A stretch of 13,825 nucleotides of DNA, taken from positions 314,448 to 328,272 of the forward strand of contig MU646372.1 of assembly GCA_026770585.1 (NCBI GenBank), read 5' to 3'. Within the stretch, counting starts at the first letter, position 1. Each line of letters opens with the position of its first letter. This stretch comes from Baffinella frigidus. Lineage: Eukaryota > Cryptophyceae > Cryptomonadales > Baffinellaceae. Below, piece after piece: positions 6,778-13,437 of the stretch. The position numbers and the translations under genes were made by a program. The notes below the pieces were generated by a model. The model ran no database searches, was not told the origin of the DNA, and saw only the letters and a program-made list of their open reading frames with translations.

Positions 6778-6830
6778 GAGTATCATCGAGGTCCTTTCTG
6801 AGGGCAATGAAGAAGAAGAAGAAGAGGAGG
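6778..6830 (+). repeat. Fragment resembling the R tail
   Basis: ATCGAGGTCCTTTCTGAGGGCAATGAAG followed by AAG repeats resembles the R 3' end (ATCGAGAGCAATAAAG plus AAG repeats). It lies about 40 bp upstream (in transcription) of exon 6581-6736. Confidence 0.5.
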
Positions 6831-6840
6831 CAGAGTCCTC

Positions 6841-6945
6841 GAAGCTCAGTGTGTGCCACTGAACATTAGGGCGGGCGGAACGCACGTCACGAAACACGGG
6901 TTACGAGAAGCCAGACACCATCCACCCACCATCCAGGACAGCGAC
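6841..6945. repeat. About 100-bp direct repeat, copy 1 (copy 2 at 7129-7225)
   Basis: Shared landmarks in order: AAGCTCAGTGTGTG, GGCGGGYGGAACGCA, GGGTTACGAGAAG, CACCATCCACC and ACCATCCAGG. The offset is about 280-288 bp. It is part of the duplication that also made the exon copy at 6942-6968. Confidence 0.8.
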
Positions 6946-6968
6946 ACCACCATGCACGTGGGCACCGA
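6942..6968 (-). pseudogene. Partial copy of exon 6581-6736 (5' part with acceptor)
   Basis: Minus strand: acatgtctccaccactggcag acceptor, then SVPTCMVVS against SVPKYMVVS. About 50 bp including the intron side are nearly identical to 6710-6769. It stops after about nine codons. Upstream 5' exon echo. Confidence 0.85.
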
Positions 6969-7128
6969 CTGCCAGTGGTGGAGACATGTCACATTGTAGA
7001 AGACGAGTCCTCCACAGGGGTACATCGCTCATAAGAAAGCGCCTCCCTAGGACCCTACGGCAGGCCTATGCCTAGAGCGCTGTGGTGCTCCTAAGGGGAG
7101 CTCTTTCTCATGAGCGAGGTACTCCTGT

Positions 7129-7225
7129 AAGCTCAGTGTGTGTCAGTGAGAATTGGAGCGGGTGGAACGCATCTCAGGATACAAGGGTTACGAGAAAGCA
7201 GGCACCATCCACCATCCAGGCGCCA
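7129..7225. repeat. About 100-bp direct repeat, copy 2
   Basis: See 6841-6945. Divergence between the copies is moderate, with several substitutions and small gaps. Confidence 0.8.
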
Positions 7226-7622
7226 CCCCGTTTAGAGCCGCGTCCGTGCAACCTGTCTCGCTCATGCCACGCGCGTGCTATCCAGGGGCGGCACACTCAG
7301 GGGCACTACCACCGCTTGCGTGTGCTGGCTGGCACGCAGCACGGTCGCTGCCTACACCGCAGCACGGACGTTGATGACAACGCAGCACGGACGGCGAGTG
7401 GGTGCAGGACGGTCTTAGGATGTCTGTATGTGGGCCCGGTCCCCGTCGAGGGCAAACGGTGCGCAGTTAGTGAGTTGATCACTCTCCAATAGGCCTAGAA
7501 CCTGTTTACAGGGACTTTAACAGGTTAATAAAGAAGACATACGAAGACGGGCGTTGATGCTGGCGCGAGACACGTCACGCAAGCTCGCGCTCGCCTCTGG
7601 CACGCGGCCCCACGCATCTTAA
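7226..7622. other. Intronic stretch without a recognised gene
   Basis: GC-rich. Contains three GCAGCACGG words (7335-7392) and a TAATAAAGAAGACATACGAAG segment near 7528 that recalls an R tail. No frame here matches the channel or another family I recognise. Confidence 0.5.
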
Positions 7623-7624
7623 TA

Positions 7625-7780
7625 GGGCAACGGCCTGAAAATGGGGTAGTTAGGCCTACGGCATTGCCTAGGACCTCCTACTGTAGGCCGAGACGTTTTG
7701 GTCCTAGGATCCCTCGGCCTACGGTAGGAGGTCCTAGGCAATGCCGTATGCCTAACTACCCCATTTTCAGGCCGTTAGCC
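7625..7780. mobile_element. 156-bp foldback MITE, family A, copy 1
   Basis: The whole element is a hairpin. The left arm (GGGCAACGGCCTGAAAATGG then GGTAGTTAGGCCTACGGCAT) is complementary to the right arm ending CCATTTTCAGGCCGTTAGCC. Flanked by TA on both sides. The sister copy at 11765-11910 shares the terminal 40 bp. Confidence 0.92.
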
Positions 7781-7884
7781 TATGAATCTCACTCACGCGC
7801 GCCGCCTCGCACCTCATCATCACCCATCGCATGAACCTACCTGGGCAACACCCCTGCTCAACCCGTCTGATGACCAAGCAAGTT

Positions 7885-8011
7885 CCACGCCAGAGTCTTC
7901 AAAGGAGGTCGTCAAAAGTCAATTCCCCTTCAAGGCAGTGGGTTTCAAAAGTCAAAAACCGTGCCCTGACACGGTTTTAAAAAATCAACCCCCTCCTCCA
8001 CTCTGGCGTGG
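7885..8011. mobile_element. 127-bp MITE, family B, copy 3
   Basis: Termini CCACGCCAGAG / CTCTGGCGTGG, flanked by TT on both sides. The interior (GTCAATTCCCCTTCAAGGCA, CCTGACACGGTTTTAAAAAA) matches the two other copies. Confidence 0.92.
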
Positions 8012-8029
8012 TTATCGACATACCCCGGC

Positions 8030-8140
8030 TCACGTTTCCGAGGCGGGCGCGTTCCTTAAGGCGCATAGACTATTGTATCACGCAACTCAAGGCGTACGGC
8101 CCTTATGCAGGACCAGCATCGAGAGTAATCATAAAGAAGA
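8030..8140 (+). repeat. Dispersed repeat R, near-complete copy
   Basis: GCTCACGTTTCCGAGGCGGG at the left, CATAGACTATTGTATCACGC in the middle, ATCGAGAGTAATCATAAAG at the right, with a minimal AAG tail. The left end matches the copy at 3403, which places the R 5' boundary at about (G)CTCACGT. Confidence 0.75.
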
Positions 8141-8164
8141 TACCTCAGGAAGCCATCCTAGGGT

Positions 8165-8290
8165 CCTGGAAAGTCTCTGGGAAGTCCGTGGGAAGGGAGT
8201 CTCTGGGGAGTCTCTGGGAAGTCTCTGGAAAGTCCGTGGGAAGGGAGTCTCTGGGAAGTCTCTGGGAAGTCTCTGGGAAGTCTGTGGTCT
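8165..8290. repeat. AGTCTCTGGGA minisatellite
   Basis: About eleven units of 11 bp (GGAAGTCTCTG), with interspersed AGTCCGTGGGAAGGG variants forming a higher-order repeat. It ends about 20 bp from the donor side of exon 8309-8391. Confidence 0.93.
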
Positions 8291-8308
8291 TCCTGGGAGG
8301 GCGCATGC

Positions 8309-8391
8309 CTGAGGCGTGATCTTGTTGGCCCCGGCGGCAAAGCACGCGTCGTTGGCGCACCAGCCCGCCACGTCCGTCCCCAAGTACTTCC
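8309..8391 (-). CDS. iGluR-like channel, S1 lobe exon (probable)
   Basis: Minus strand, acceptor ggcggggcag|GG (phase 1), then KYLGTDVAGWCANDACFAAG, ANKITPQ, then CCTCAG|gcatgc. The 3' boundary is phase 0 and joins exon 6581-6736 to give ...NKITPQ-SVPKYMVVSSF. That has the spacing of the late S1 lobe, where a 'D-x-A-x-x-x-x-I-x-x-(Q/R)-x-V-x-(Y/F)' region precedes the pre-M1 strand. The donor would be GC rather than GT. The identification rests on position, frame and phase more than on a diagnostic motif. Confidence 0.5.
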
Positions 8392-8918
8392 CTGCCCCGC
8401 CAAACACCCACCACACATTAGCACCGCCAAACACCCACCCCACGAACCAGAACCACCATCTCGAATATCAAGGTCACCCAAAACCCCTTTCTCGGGTGCG
8501 AGGATATGTGTGGAGTGTCTTGCGGGTACATGATACACGCGCGATAGACGCCGATGTGCGTCCATTGATGCAGGCCGCCTCTGGCCAGCCCGCGCACCAG
8601 CGAGCGCCCGGAGCGGAAACTTCACCCGCGCGATCATCACCCGTGGAACAGCCCCGCCGGCAGGCTCGTGAACGTCAGCGTGACCGGTCACGCGGACGCC
8701 GAAGCCAACTGTCCGAGGTGACTGCCTTGGCAGTCACCTGCTCTCGTGAAGTTTCCGGGCGGAACCTTCACCCGCGTGATCATCACCCACGTGCAACGCC
8801 GCCGCCACTGTACCCCAACCGCCAGGATATACGGTGCACGGGCAGCTTTTTGCCCCGCGCGTGGCGGAATGGGTGTTGGGGAGGAGTGGAGGAGTGGTCG
8901 GGTGTCATCGGGACTCCG
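8392..8918. repeat. Intron with duplicated 38-bp block and long-range repeat
   Basis: Blocks 8612-8650 and 8758-8797 share CTTCACCCGCGYGATCATCACCC. The segment 8678-8707 contains the palindrome GTGACCGGTCAC and is identical over 30 bp to 11991-12020. The frames through these blocks are short (plus SGNFTRAIITRG / GGTFTRVIITHV). Whether they come from a lost exon is unresolved. Confidence 0.6.
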
Positions 8919-8958
8919 GGGCTGGAGAGAGAGTGTGAGAGAGAGTGTGAGAGAGAGA

Positions 8959-9007
<49 letters not shown>

Positions 9008-9008
9008 T
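8919..9008. repeat. GA/GT compound microsatellite
   Basis: GAGAGAGTGTGA units followed by (GT)n and (GA)n. The preceding sequence GGACTCCGGGGCTGGAGAGA recurs at about 9325-9345 in front of a second (GA)n tract. Confidence 0.95.
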
Positions 9009-9160
9009 CAGGGTCTCGGGCCGGCGAGATCGCGACTGATGAAACTCTGGAAGAGGAGAGTGAAGGTCTGAAGGAGGAGAGTGAGGGTCTGAAGAAGGAG
9101 AGTGTCTGGACCCTACACCCTACACCCTGCACCCGACACCCTACACCCTGGAGGAGGTTC
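9009..9160. repeat. GAGAGTGAAGGTCTGAAGGA repeats and a short CCCTACA array
   Basis: About three GAGAGTGARGGTCTGAAG units (9050-9100), then ACCCTACACCCTACACCCTG (9108-9150), related to the array at 437-627. Confidence 0.8.
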
Positions 9161-9164
9161 GTGC

Positions 9165-9237
9165 CTGCGGCGTCGTCACGCATCTCGAGAGAATCCGCGG
9201 CCGTACCCTCACCACACTCGCATTTCCCTGATAAGTT
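9165..9237 (-). pseudogene. Second copy of S1 exon 9400-9460
   Basis: Minus strand KCECGEGTAADSLEMRDDAA against TGECDEGTAADSLEMLDDAA, ending at the same GCCGCAG|gcac. Preceded by an acceptor-like acttatcag. Which of the two is used is not decidable; the phase of the acceptor favours 9400-9460 as the real exon. Confidence 0.5.
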
Positions 9238-9339
9238 GTCAAAAGAGGATGTTTCGAGTGCCCTGGCGTGGGAGGTGTCGGTGGGGAGTGATCGGGTGTC
9301 ACGGTCTCGGGACGGAGTGATCGGAACTCCGGGTCTGGA

Positions 9340-9397
9340 GAGAGAGAGAGAGAGGGAAAGAGAGAGAGAGAGGGAGGGACAGAGAGAGAGAGAGAGT
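9340..9397. repeat. (GA)n microsatellite
   Basis: GAGAGAG with GGGA interruptions, directly next to the 3' end of exon 9400-9460. Confidence 0.95.
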
Positions 9398-9399
9398 GC

Positions 9400-9460
9400 C
9401 TGCGGCGTCGTCGAGCATCTCGAGGGAATCCGCGGCCGTACCCTCATCGCACTCGCCCGT
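9400..9460 (-). CDS. iGluR-like channel, S1 lobe exon (tentative)
   Basis: Minus strand TGECDEGTAADSLEMLDDAA plus one base. Phase 0 start (gag|ACG, or one codon earlier) and phase 1 end at CAG|gcactc. It follows the end of the first exon block (...YYFPCE) in phase and passes phase 1 to exon 8309-8391. The acidic, Ala-rich helix-like sequence would lie in the ligand lobe between its first strand-helix pair and the hinge. The donor would be GC. The plus strand is also open here (CGVVEHLEGIRGRTL), so the strand is inferred from context. Confidence 0.42.
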
Positions 9461-9463
9461 CTC

Positions 9464-9797
9464 CTCATGTACCGCCGCCTGCGAGCGCAACCACTCCTTA
9501 TCCACACCCCTTGCATCACAAGGCCACACGAATTGATGAGGAGGATACGCCCTCGCCGCACACAATCTGCCCCCCCGGTGCGTATCACCCGATTGAGAGA
9601 CCATCCTGCCCTGCCTGGAGCGGTCACTGGCCCCTCGGCTGCCGCAGCAGGGAGCAGCCATTACCTGGTACCGCCGGCCCTGGGCCTGGTGAAGCCCTGC
9701 TGTTCAGAGTTTGTTTGCTCTGGAGCGGCGGCACTGACGGGAGGGACTAGGTTTGTTCCCCGTGTTTCCCAGAAGGCGCGTTCACAGGGAAAGGTAC
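9464..9797. other. Intron, nothing recognised
   Basis: GC-rich intron directly downstream of the donor GAG|gtacct. Both strands are open for long distances because of base composition, but no family motif, repeat or transposon end was seen. Confidence 0.5.
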
Positions 9798-10352
9798 CTC
9801 GCACGGGAAGTAGTATTTCAGTTCGATGTCCAGCTGCGACGCAACCTCCTCCAGCAGCTCGATCGTGAGGCCAGCAATGTCTCCGTTGGCCGAGGTCCGC
9901 GTTTGATTGACGTTCCCCGGGTCAACCAACCCCTTCTCGTCGGCGATTCGCACGAAGGGCAGGATCTCGTAGACGACCACCTGGTACGTCTTGCCTGCCA
10001 GCGGACTGACCGAAGTACCCAGCGACGGCGGGACCCACTTGGTTGGCGTATAATCGTCGAAGTCCCCTCGCAGGTGAGTTTCGCCCGCATTTTGTCTCTC
10101 CCCCCCTTCCCGCTTCCCGGGCGGGGCCGAAAAAGCTCGCCGCCGCGCCGTCAAGAGCTCACCCCGCAGGGCTTGCAGCTGAGCCGGGCCCAACACTTCC
10201 CGATGCGTCTCCAGCTCGGCGAGCAGCATCTCGACGCTCTCTACCTTGCGCTCCGGGGCGTGCACCGAGCGGTGTCTCAAATCAGCCTGCGCCCGCGGTA
10301 CAATGCCCAGCGCCAGCGCAGCGCACAGCGCTGCTAGCGCTAGGCCGCGCAT
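9798..10352 (-). CDS. iGluR-like channel, first coding block: signal peptide and start of S1 ligand lobe
   Basis: ATG at 10352, open for 185 codons to donor GAG|gtacct. It starts MRGLALAALCAALALG, a typical signal peptide, with cleavage likely after AQA (residue 23). A polar stretch follows, then GKTYQVVVYEILPFVRIAD, TSANGDIAGLTIELLEEVAS and QLDIELKYYFPCE. 'GKxYxVxVYExxPF ... GxIxGxxIELLxxxAxxLxxxxxY' is the classic opening of periplasmic-binding-protein-like ligand domains in GluR0/iGluR proteins, with the glutamate-recognising lobe outside the cell. There is no large N-terminal LIVBP domain, so the layout is the minimal GluR0-like one. Residues 64-95 may be an in-frame intron (10067-10162). 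Confidence 0.85.
10067..10162 (-). other. Candidate 96-nt phase-1 intron inside the first coding block
   Basis: On the minus strand CTGCGGG|gtgagc...cctgcgag|GG would splice ALRG to DFDDYTPTKW without changing frame, removing a basic, low-conservation stretch. The plus strand of the same segment also reads CGCAG|gtgagtt...caccccgcag|GG, a near-perfect intron. The segment is therefore bounded by splice-like sequences on both strands. It may be retained, since the frame is open through it. Confidence 0.45.
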
Positions 10353-10535
10353 TCTGCCAGAGAAGACGCGGCTCTTCCGCTACCCAGAATGGGGAAACGT
10401 TAAGTTCATAAGTCACTTTTACGTTGACTTTCAAAAGTCATTTAAAACCGAAAAGAGCCGGGTCCAGTTTTTTTTCGACCGGAAGTTCCCGGCGGGCGAG
10501 ACACCCTTCTCAGGTTCCCCGACCCGCTCACCGCG
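10353..10535. promoter_or_regulatory. Bidirectional intergenic promoter region
   Basis: 183 bp separate the divergent start codons at 10352 (minus) and 10536 (plus). It contains the inverted words AAGTCACTTTTACGTTGACTT and TGACTTTCAAAAGTCA (10408-10440), an AT-rich CATTTAAAACC and a T8 tract (10470-10477). The AAAAGTCA word also occurs in family B MITEs and at 13535-13547. The promoter role is inferred from position only. Confidence 0.5.
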
Positions 10536-10718
10536 ATGGGCGAAAACCACCGCGCGTGGGAAAGCGAGTACGCGGCCGTTTTCGCAACGCAGGGCCCGTA
10601 TGCCGTGCAAATGGGCGCGCAGGACGGAGGGGGAAACGACGAGGCAGTCGGTGGTGAATTCTTCGATCCGCTCGAACAGCTGGACCAGGAGCTCCGCCTT
10701 CTGGACGCCAGCTCCAAG
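10536..10718 (+). CDS. Unknown protein, exon 1
   Basis: ATG at 10536, 61 codons to donor TCCAAG|gtcccc, phase 0. It begins MGENHRAWESEYAAVFATQG and includes DPLEQLDQELRLLDASSK. It is acidic and hydrophilic with no signal peptide, and its end could form an amphipathic helix. This ATG is chosen because it is the first in an open frame that continues in phase into exon 2. I do not recognise the family. Divergent from the channel gene. Confidence 0.6.
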
Positions 10719-11000
10719 GTCCCCCCTTCCGCTCGCCATTCTACCTTCACGCGACATTCTGACTTCTGGCCCTGGAGTCCCACCACCTTAGCCGACGTTG
10801 CTGCTGGCCTGTCTGCCCCATCCTGCATCCTCGCCGCAACACGCCGCATTCCTCGAGCCGCACCATCCTGGTCTTCGCAACAAGTCCATCCGCGAGCCGT
10901 CTCCGCGTGCCCGCCTTCCCCCGTTCGCACCCTCGCTCTGCAACCCTCGCCCCAAGATCAAATCGCGCCTGGATTTTGAAATACCCCGACGCATCTGCAG
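10719..11000 (+). other. Intron 1 of the unknown plus-strand gene
   Basis: 282 nt, C-rich near the 3' side, ending gacgcatctgcag. No inserted element was noticed. The frame happens to stay open on the plus strand to about 10979, which explains a longer apparent ORF. Confidence 0.5.
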
Positions 11001-11066
11001 GAGGAGGATGTCGACCCAGCAGCGATGCGGAAAATGTACCCGCGCGTCGTGGCTCAAAAATTCCAG
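11001..11066 (+). CDS. Unknown protein, exon 2
   Basis: 22 codons, phase 0 on both sides, acceptor gcatctgcag|GAG and donor TTCCAG|gtctcg. The peptide is EEDVDPAAMRKMYPRV followed by VAQKFQ. It continues exon 1 (...LLDASSK) in frame. Charged and helical-looking, no recognised motif. Confidence 0.6.
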
Positions 11067-11569
11067 GTCTCGAGCAGCAGCAGCAGCACCGTGGCTCTGG
11101 TTTCACGCTGGTCAAAAAAATGCCAGCACTGAAGGCGAAGCGACGGAGATCTTAGGGGTAGTTTGGGTGGTGGAGGAATGGCAGGGCATACACTGGGCAA
11201 ATGGTTCTACTGCAAAGCCACAGAGGAAGTCTCAAAATTCTTGGACACGACACTAAAATTACTTGTAGGTTACCTTTTGACGAATTTTGGTCACGTCCTT
11301 GGGGTGAAAATTGCCTTTTGAGGAGAAAATGGCTCAAAAGTATGCGACACCAGAGTGTCGCGAACTTTTTGAAACTTCCCCTGGGGCTTTCCAGTAGTTG
11401 GTTGCACCTCGCTGCGTGCAGGAGATTCTCTCAGACCGCCACCAACCATCACGGCTTGGACAAATCGACGATTTTCGATTTCCCGATTTCAAGGGGAATT
11501 GGAGCCGTTGACGTCGGATTCCGATCTCCTCGCTGCGCGCAGGCGATTCACTCAGACCGAGTTAGTTTG
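11067..11569 (+). other. Intron with a duplicated acceptor-like block
   Basis: Two blocks match: CCTCGCTGCGTGCAGGAGAT (11407-11426) and CCTCGCTGCGCGCAGGCGAT (11528-11547), both followed by TCwCTCAGACCG. Each looks like a 3' splice site with the start of an exon (plus EILSDRHQ and AIHSDRV). No donor is evident, so I do not call an exon. A CAG triplet run lies at 11071-11090. Confidence 0.45.
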
Positions 11570-11725
11570 GCAAGCTTCCAGCCCTGATGGGCTTTTTTGG
11601 GACCTGAAGCGGATCAAATCTCCTCTACGCTCACCCCCTTTTCAGACTTTGAAAAATTTCAGGCCCCGAAAGGGGATTTGATCCGCTTCAGGGCCCAGAA
11701 AAGCCATCCAGGGCTGGAAGCTTGC
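11570..11725. mobile_element. 156-bp foldback MITE (GCAAGCTTCCAGCCCTG termini)
   Basis: The ends are complementary over about 50 bp, including GACCTGAAGCGGATCAAATC and its complement GATTTGATCCGCTTCAGG. No clear target duplication was seen. It lies in the intron before exon 12363-12476. Confidence 0.88.
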
Positions 11726-11764
11726 GTAACGAGAGTGCTGAGTGACACGATCGCCACATTCGTA

Positions 11765-11910
11765 GGGTAACAGACTAAAAATGGGGTAGTTAGGCCTATG
11801 GTATTACCTACGGTAGGCCGTAGGGTTTTTCGTAGGAGCCCCCCTAGGCCCCTACGGCCTACCGTAGTCAACACCGTAGGCCTAACTACCCCATTTTTAG
11901 TCCGTTAGCC
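11765..11910. mobile_element. 146-bp foldback MITE, family A, copy 2
   Basis: Arms GGGTAACAGACTAAAAATGG and CCATTTTTAGTCCGTTAGCC, flanked by TA (11763-11764, 11911-11912). Sister of 7625-7780. Both are followed by TATGAA and then GCACCTCGCAC-type sequence, so the two loci may share flanking history. Confidence 0.92.
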
Positions 11911-12362
11911 TATGAACATGCACGCTCGCACCTCGCACCTCGCACCACTCGGGATCGCGTTGATGCAGCACCGGGTTGGTCGAAGCGCCCGCGTGACCGG
12001 TCACGCGGACGCCGAAGCCAGACGGTCGGTCGTGACTGCCTTGCGTGTTCCTTTCGAGCCGCTAGCATACAAAGTGATACTGGTTCAACGTGATGCTGAT
12101 TCAGTCGTCAGGCGACAAAAGCGAGGGATGCAACCCACCAATTTCACCTCGGACCATACCAGAATCTGTCCCGATGAAAAGGCGTAAGATAGCATCATTT
12201 GATGCCTAAAATAGCATATACACCCTTACCGTCCTCGTGGGGAGCCTAAGATAGCGGGACCGATTCTGTCTTGGTCCGAAATTAAATTCAATGTACTCGG
12301 GCGCAAAACAACGAAGTGGGGTGCATTGCATTGGATTGAATTCATTGGTGGGGTGGTGGCAG
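11911..12362. other. Intron with a long-range 30-bp repeat and CCTAAGATAGC motifs
   Basis: 11991-12020 is identical to 8678-8707, and GTGACTGCCTTG follows in both. At 12183-12257 the words CCTAAGATAGC, CCTAAAATAGC and CCTAAGATAGC recur; the same word lies inside the foldback element at 5351-5532. No exon was recognised. Confidence 0.55.
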
Positions 12363-12476
12363 GACCGGTTGCGGGAGCGGGGGCAGGGAGAGGGGCAGGT
12401 CAAAGCTATCAACTTGTTCGTGGCTCACGCCATCGTCCAACGCTTCATCGCTGACGCTCTCGCCAGCATAAAAAAG
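12363..12476 (+). CDS. Unknown protein, exon 3
   Basis: 38 codons, phase 0 on both sides, acceptor gggtggtggcag|GAC and donor AAAAAG|gtgggt. The peptide includes VKAINLFVAHAIVQRF and IADALASIKK. An alternative in-phase acceptor at 12399 would drop the first 12, low-complexity residues (DRLRERGQGEGQ). The core looks like an amphipathic helix. No family recognised. Its last 20 codons are copied at 12941-13000 with only synonymous changes, which supports the reading frame. Confidence 0.65.
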
Positions 12477-12548
12477 GTGGGTGGTTTGGGGTTATCGAGA
12501 AGGTCAGTGGTTTGAGGAGGTCAGTGGTTCGGGGAGGTCAGTGGTTTG
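12477..12548. repeat. AGGTCAGTGGTTTGGGG tandem repeats, copy 1
   Basis: Four to five units of about 17-19 bp directly after the exon 3 donor. A diverged second copy of the whole array, preceded by a CATAAAAAA remnant of the exon end, is at about 12628-12710, inside a transposon fragment. Confidence 0.88.
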
Positions 12549-12929
12549 TAGGGTTGTGCTATCAGAAAAAAAATACATCACGGTATCAGCTGAAACCTGA
12601 TATACGTATATCAGCAGGTATCAGCTCATAAAAAAAGTCAGTGGTTTGGGGTTATCAAGAAGGTCAGTGGTTTGAGGAAGGTCAGTGGTTTGGGGAGGTC
12701 AGTGGTCTCTTTCAGACATATCAGCAGATATATCAGCTGGTTGGCTGATATTGCTGATAAGTGCTGATACGTATGAGCACCGTGCTGATAGCACAACCCT
12801 ACGCAGGGTTGTGCTATCAGCAAAAAAATATACCACGGCATCAGCTGAAACCTGATATACGTATATCAGCAGATATCAGCTCTCAGCTGATATGCTGGCA
12901 TGCAGCACCGTGCTGATAGCACAACCCTA
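12549..12929. mobile_element. hAT-like MITE tandem with 8-bp target duplication
   Basis: Terminal inverted repeats TAGGGTTGTGCTATCAG / CTGATAGCACAACCCTA. Outer flanks are GTGGTTTG (12541-12548) and GTGGTTTC (12930-12937), a 7-of-8 match that fits an 8-bp hAT target duplication. Inside are two elements end to end: 12549-12801, interrupted by a copy of the exon 3 / intron junction (12628-12710), and an apparently intact element at about 12805-12929. Both carry GAAACCTGATATACGTATAT. No transposase; non-autonomous. Confidence 0.83.
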
Positions 12930-12940
12930 GTGGTTTCGGG

Positions 12941-13000
12941 TTCGTGGCACACGCCATCGTCCAACGCTTCATCGCTGACGCCCTCGCTAGCATAAAAAAG
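12941..13000 (+). pseudogene. Copy of exon 3 (last 20 codons with donor), possible alternative exon
   Basis: Encodes FVAHAIVQRFIADALASIKK, identical to the end of exon 3, then donor AAG|gtgcgt. The only differences in 60 nt are three, all third-position and synonymous. The first 18 codons are missing. An in-frame acceptor-like gctgatag|CAC lies in the end of the preceding hAT-like element, 21 nt upstream, so an exon of 27 codons in phase 0 could be formed. Confidence 0.65.
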
Positions 13001-13437
13001 GTGCGTGGTTTGGGGTTAGGGTTTAGGAGTTAGGGGTGATGATTATTTGGGTCCTAGGGTTTACGTCTAGGGTGCTACCTACCTAGGTAAGCAGGCGCGT
13101 GCTTTGGGGTTAGGGTCCGTGATGACTGCTAGTTATGCCACCTAGTCAAGCAGGCGCGTCCTTTGGGTTGAGGGCCACGCCAGGTCATAACTCGGAATTT
13201 CAGTTTTCACGTCTTTTTAAACATTTGTACCCGGGTCCGGAAATTTTGTATTCGGACCGGACGTGGAAGCGACGAACCGTCGCATGCCACCAGGCCAGTA
13301 CGTACCATTTGTACCTCGAAAACGAAACGTGGCGTTCTCCAAGAACGGGCTAACGGCTCCAAGAATGGGCATCAGATAACCATCAAAGGGCCTTGCGTGG
13401 ACGCCTTTTAACACGTACATGAGAATATCGCTCGCAG
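13001..13437 (+). other. Intron without a recognised gene
   Basis: Starts with degenerate GGTTTGGGGTTAGGGTTTAGG words, a further piece of the intron repeat that resembles telomeric TTTAGGG by chance or descent. The word AAGCAGGCGCGTGCTTTGGG (13089-13108) recurs at 13149-13168. The rest shows nothing recognisable. Confidence 0.55.

Noticed and set aside
8158-8691. 177-codon minus-strand ORF as a separate gene
   Set aside because: Runs through the AGTCTCTGGGA minisatellite; the channel exon inside it is in a different context and frame boundary.
8905-9868. Long overlapping ORFs on both strands across GA/GT tracts
   Set aside because: Microsatellite-driven (Arg-Glu and Ser-Leu runs); only the 9400-9460 and 9165-9237 pieces look exon-like.
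9753-10337. 194-codon plus-strand ORF opposite the channel exon
   Set aside because: Shadow of the GC-rich minus-strand exon, which has a signal peptide and ligand-domain motifs.
12549-12929. CRISPR-like array from repeated TATCAGCTGA words
   Set aside because: Spacing is irregular and the words belong to two inverted-repeat transposon copies in a eukaryotic intron.
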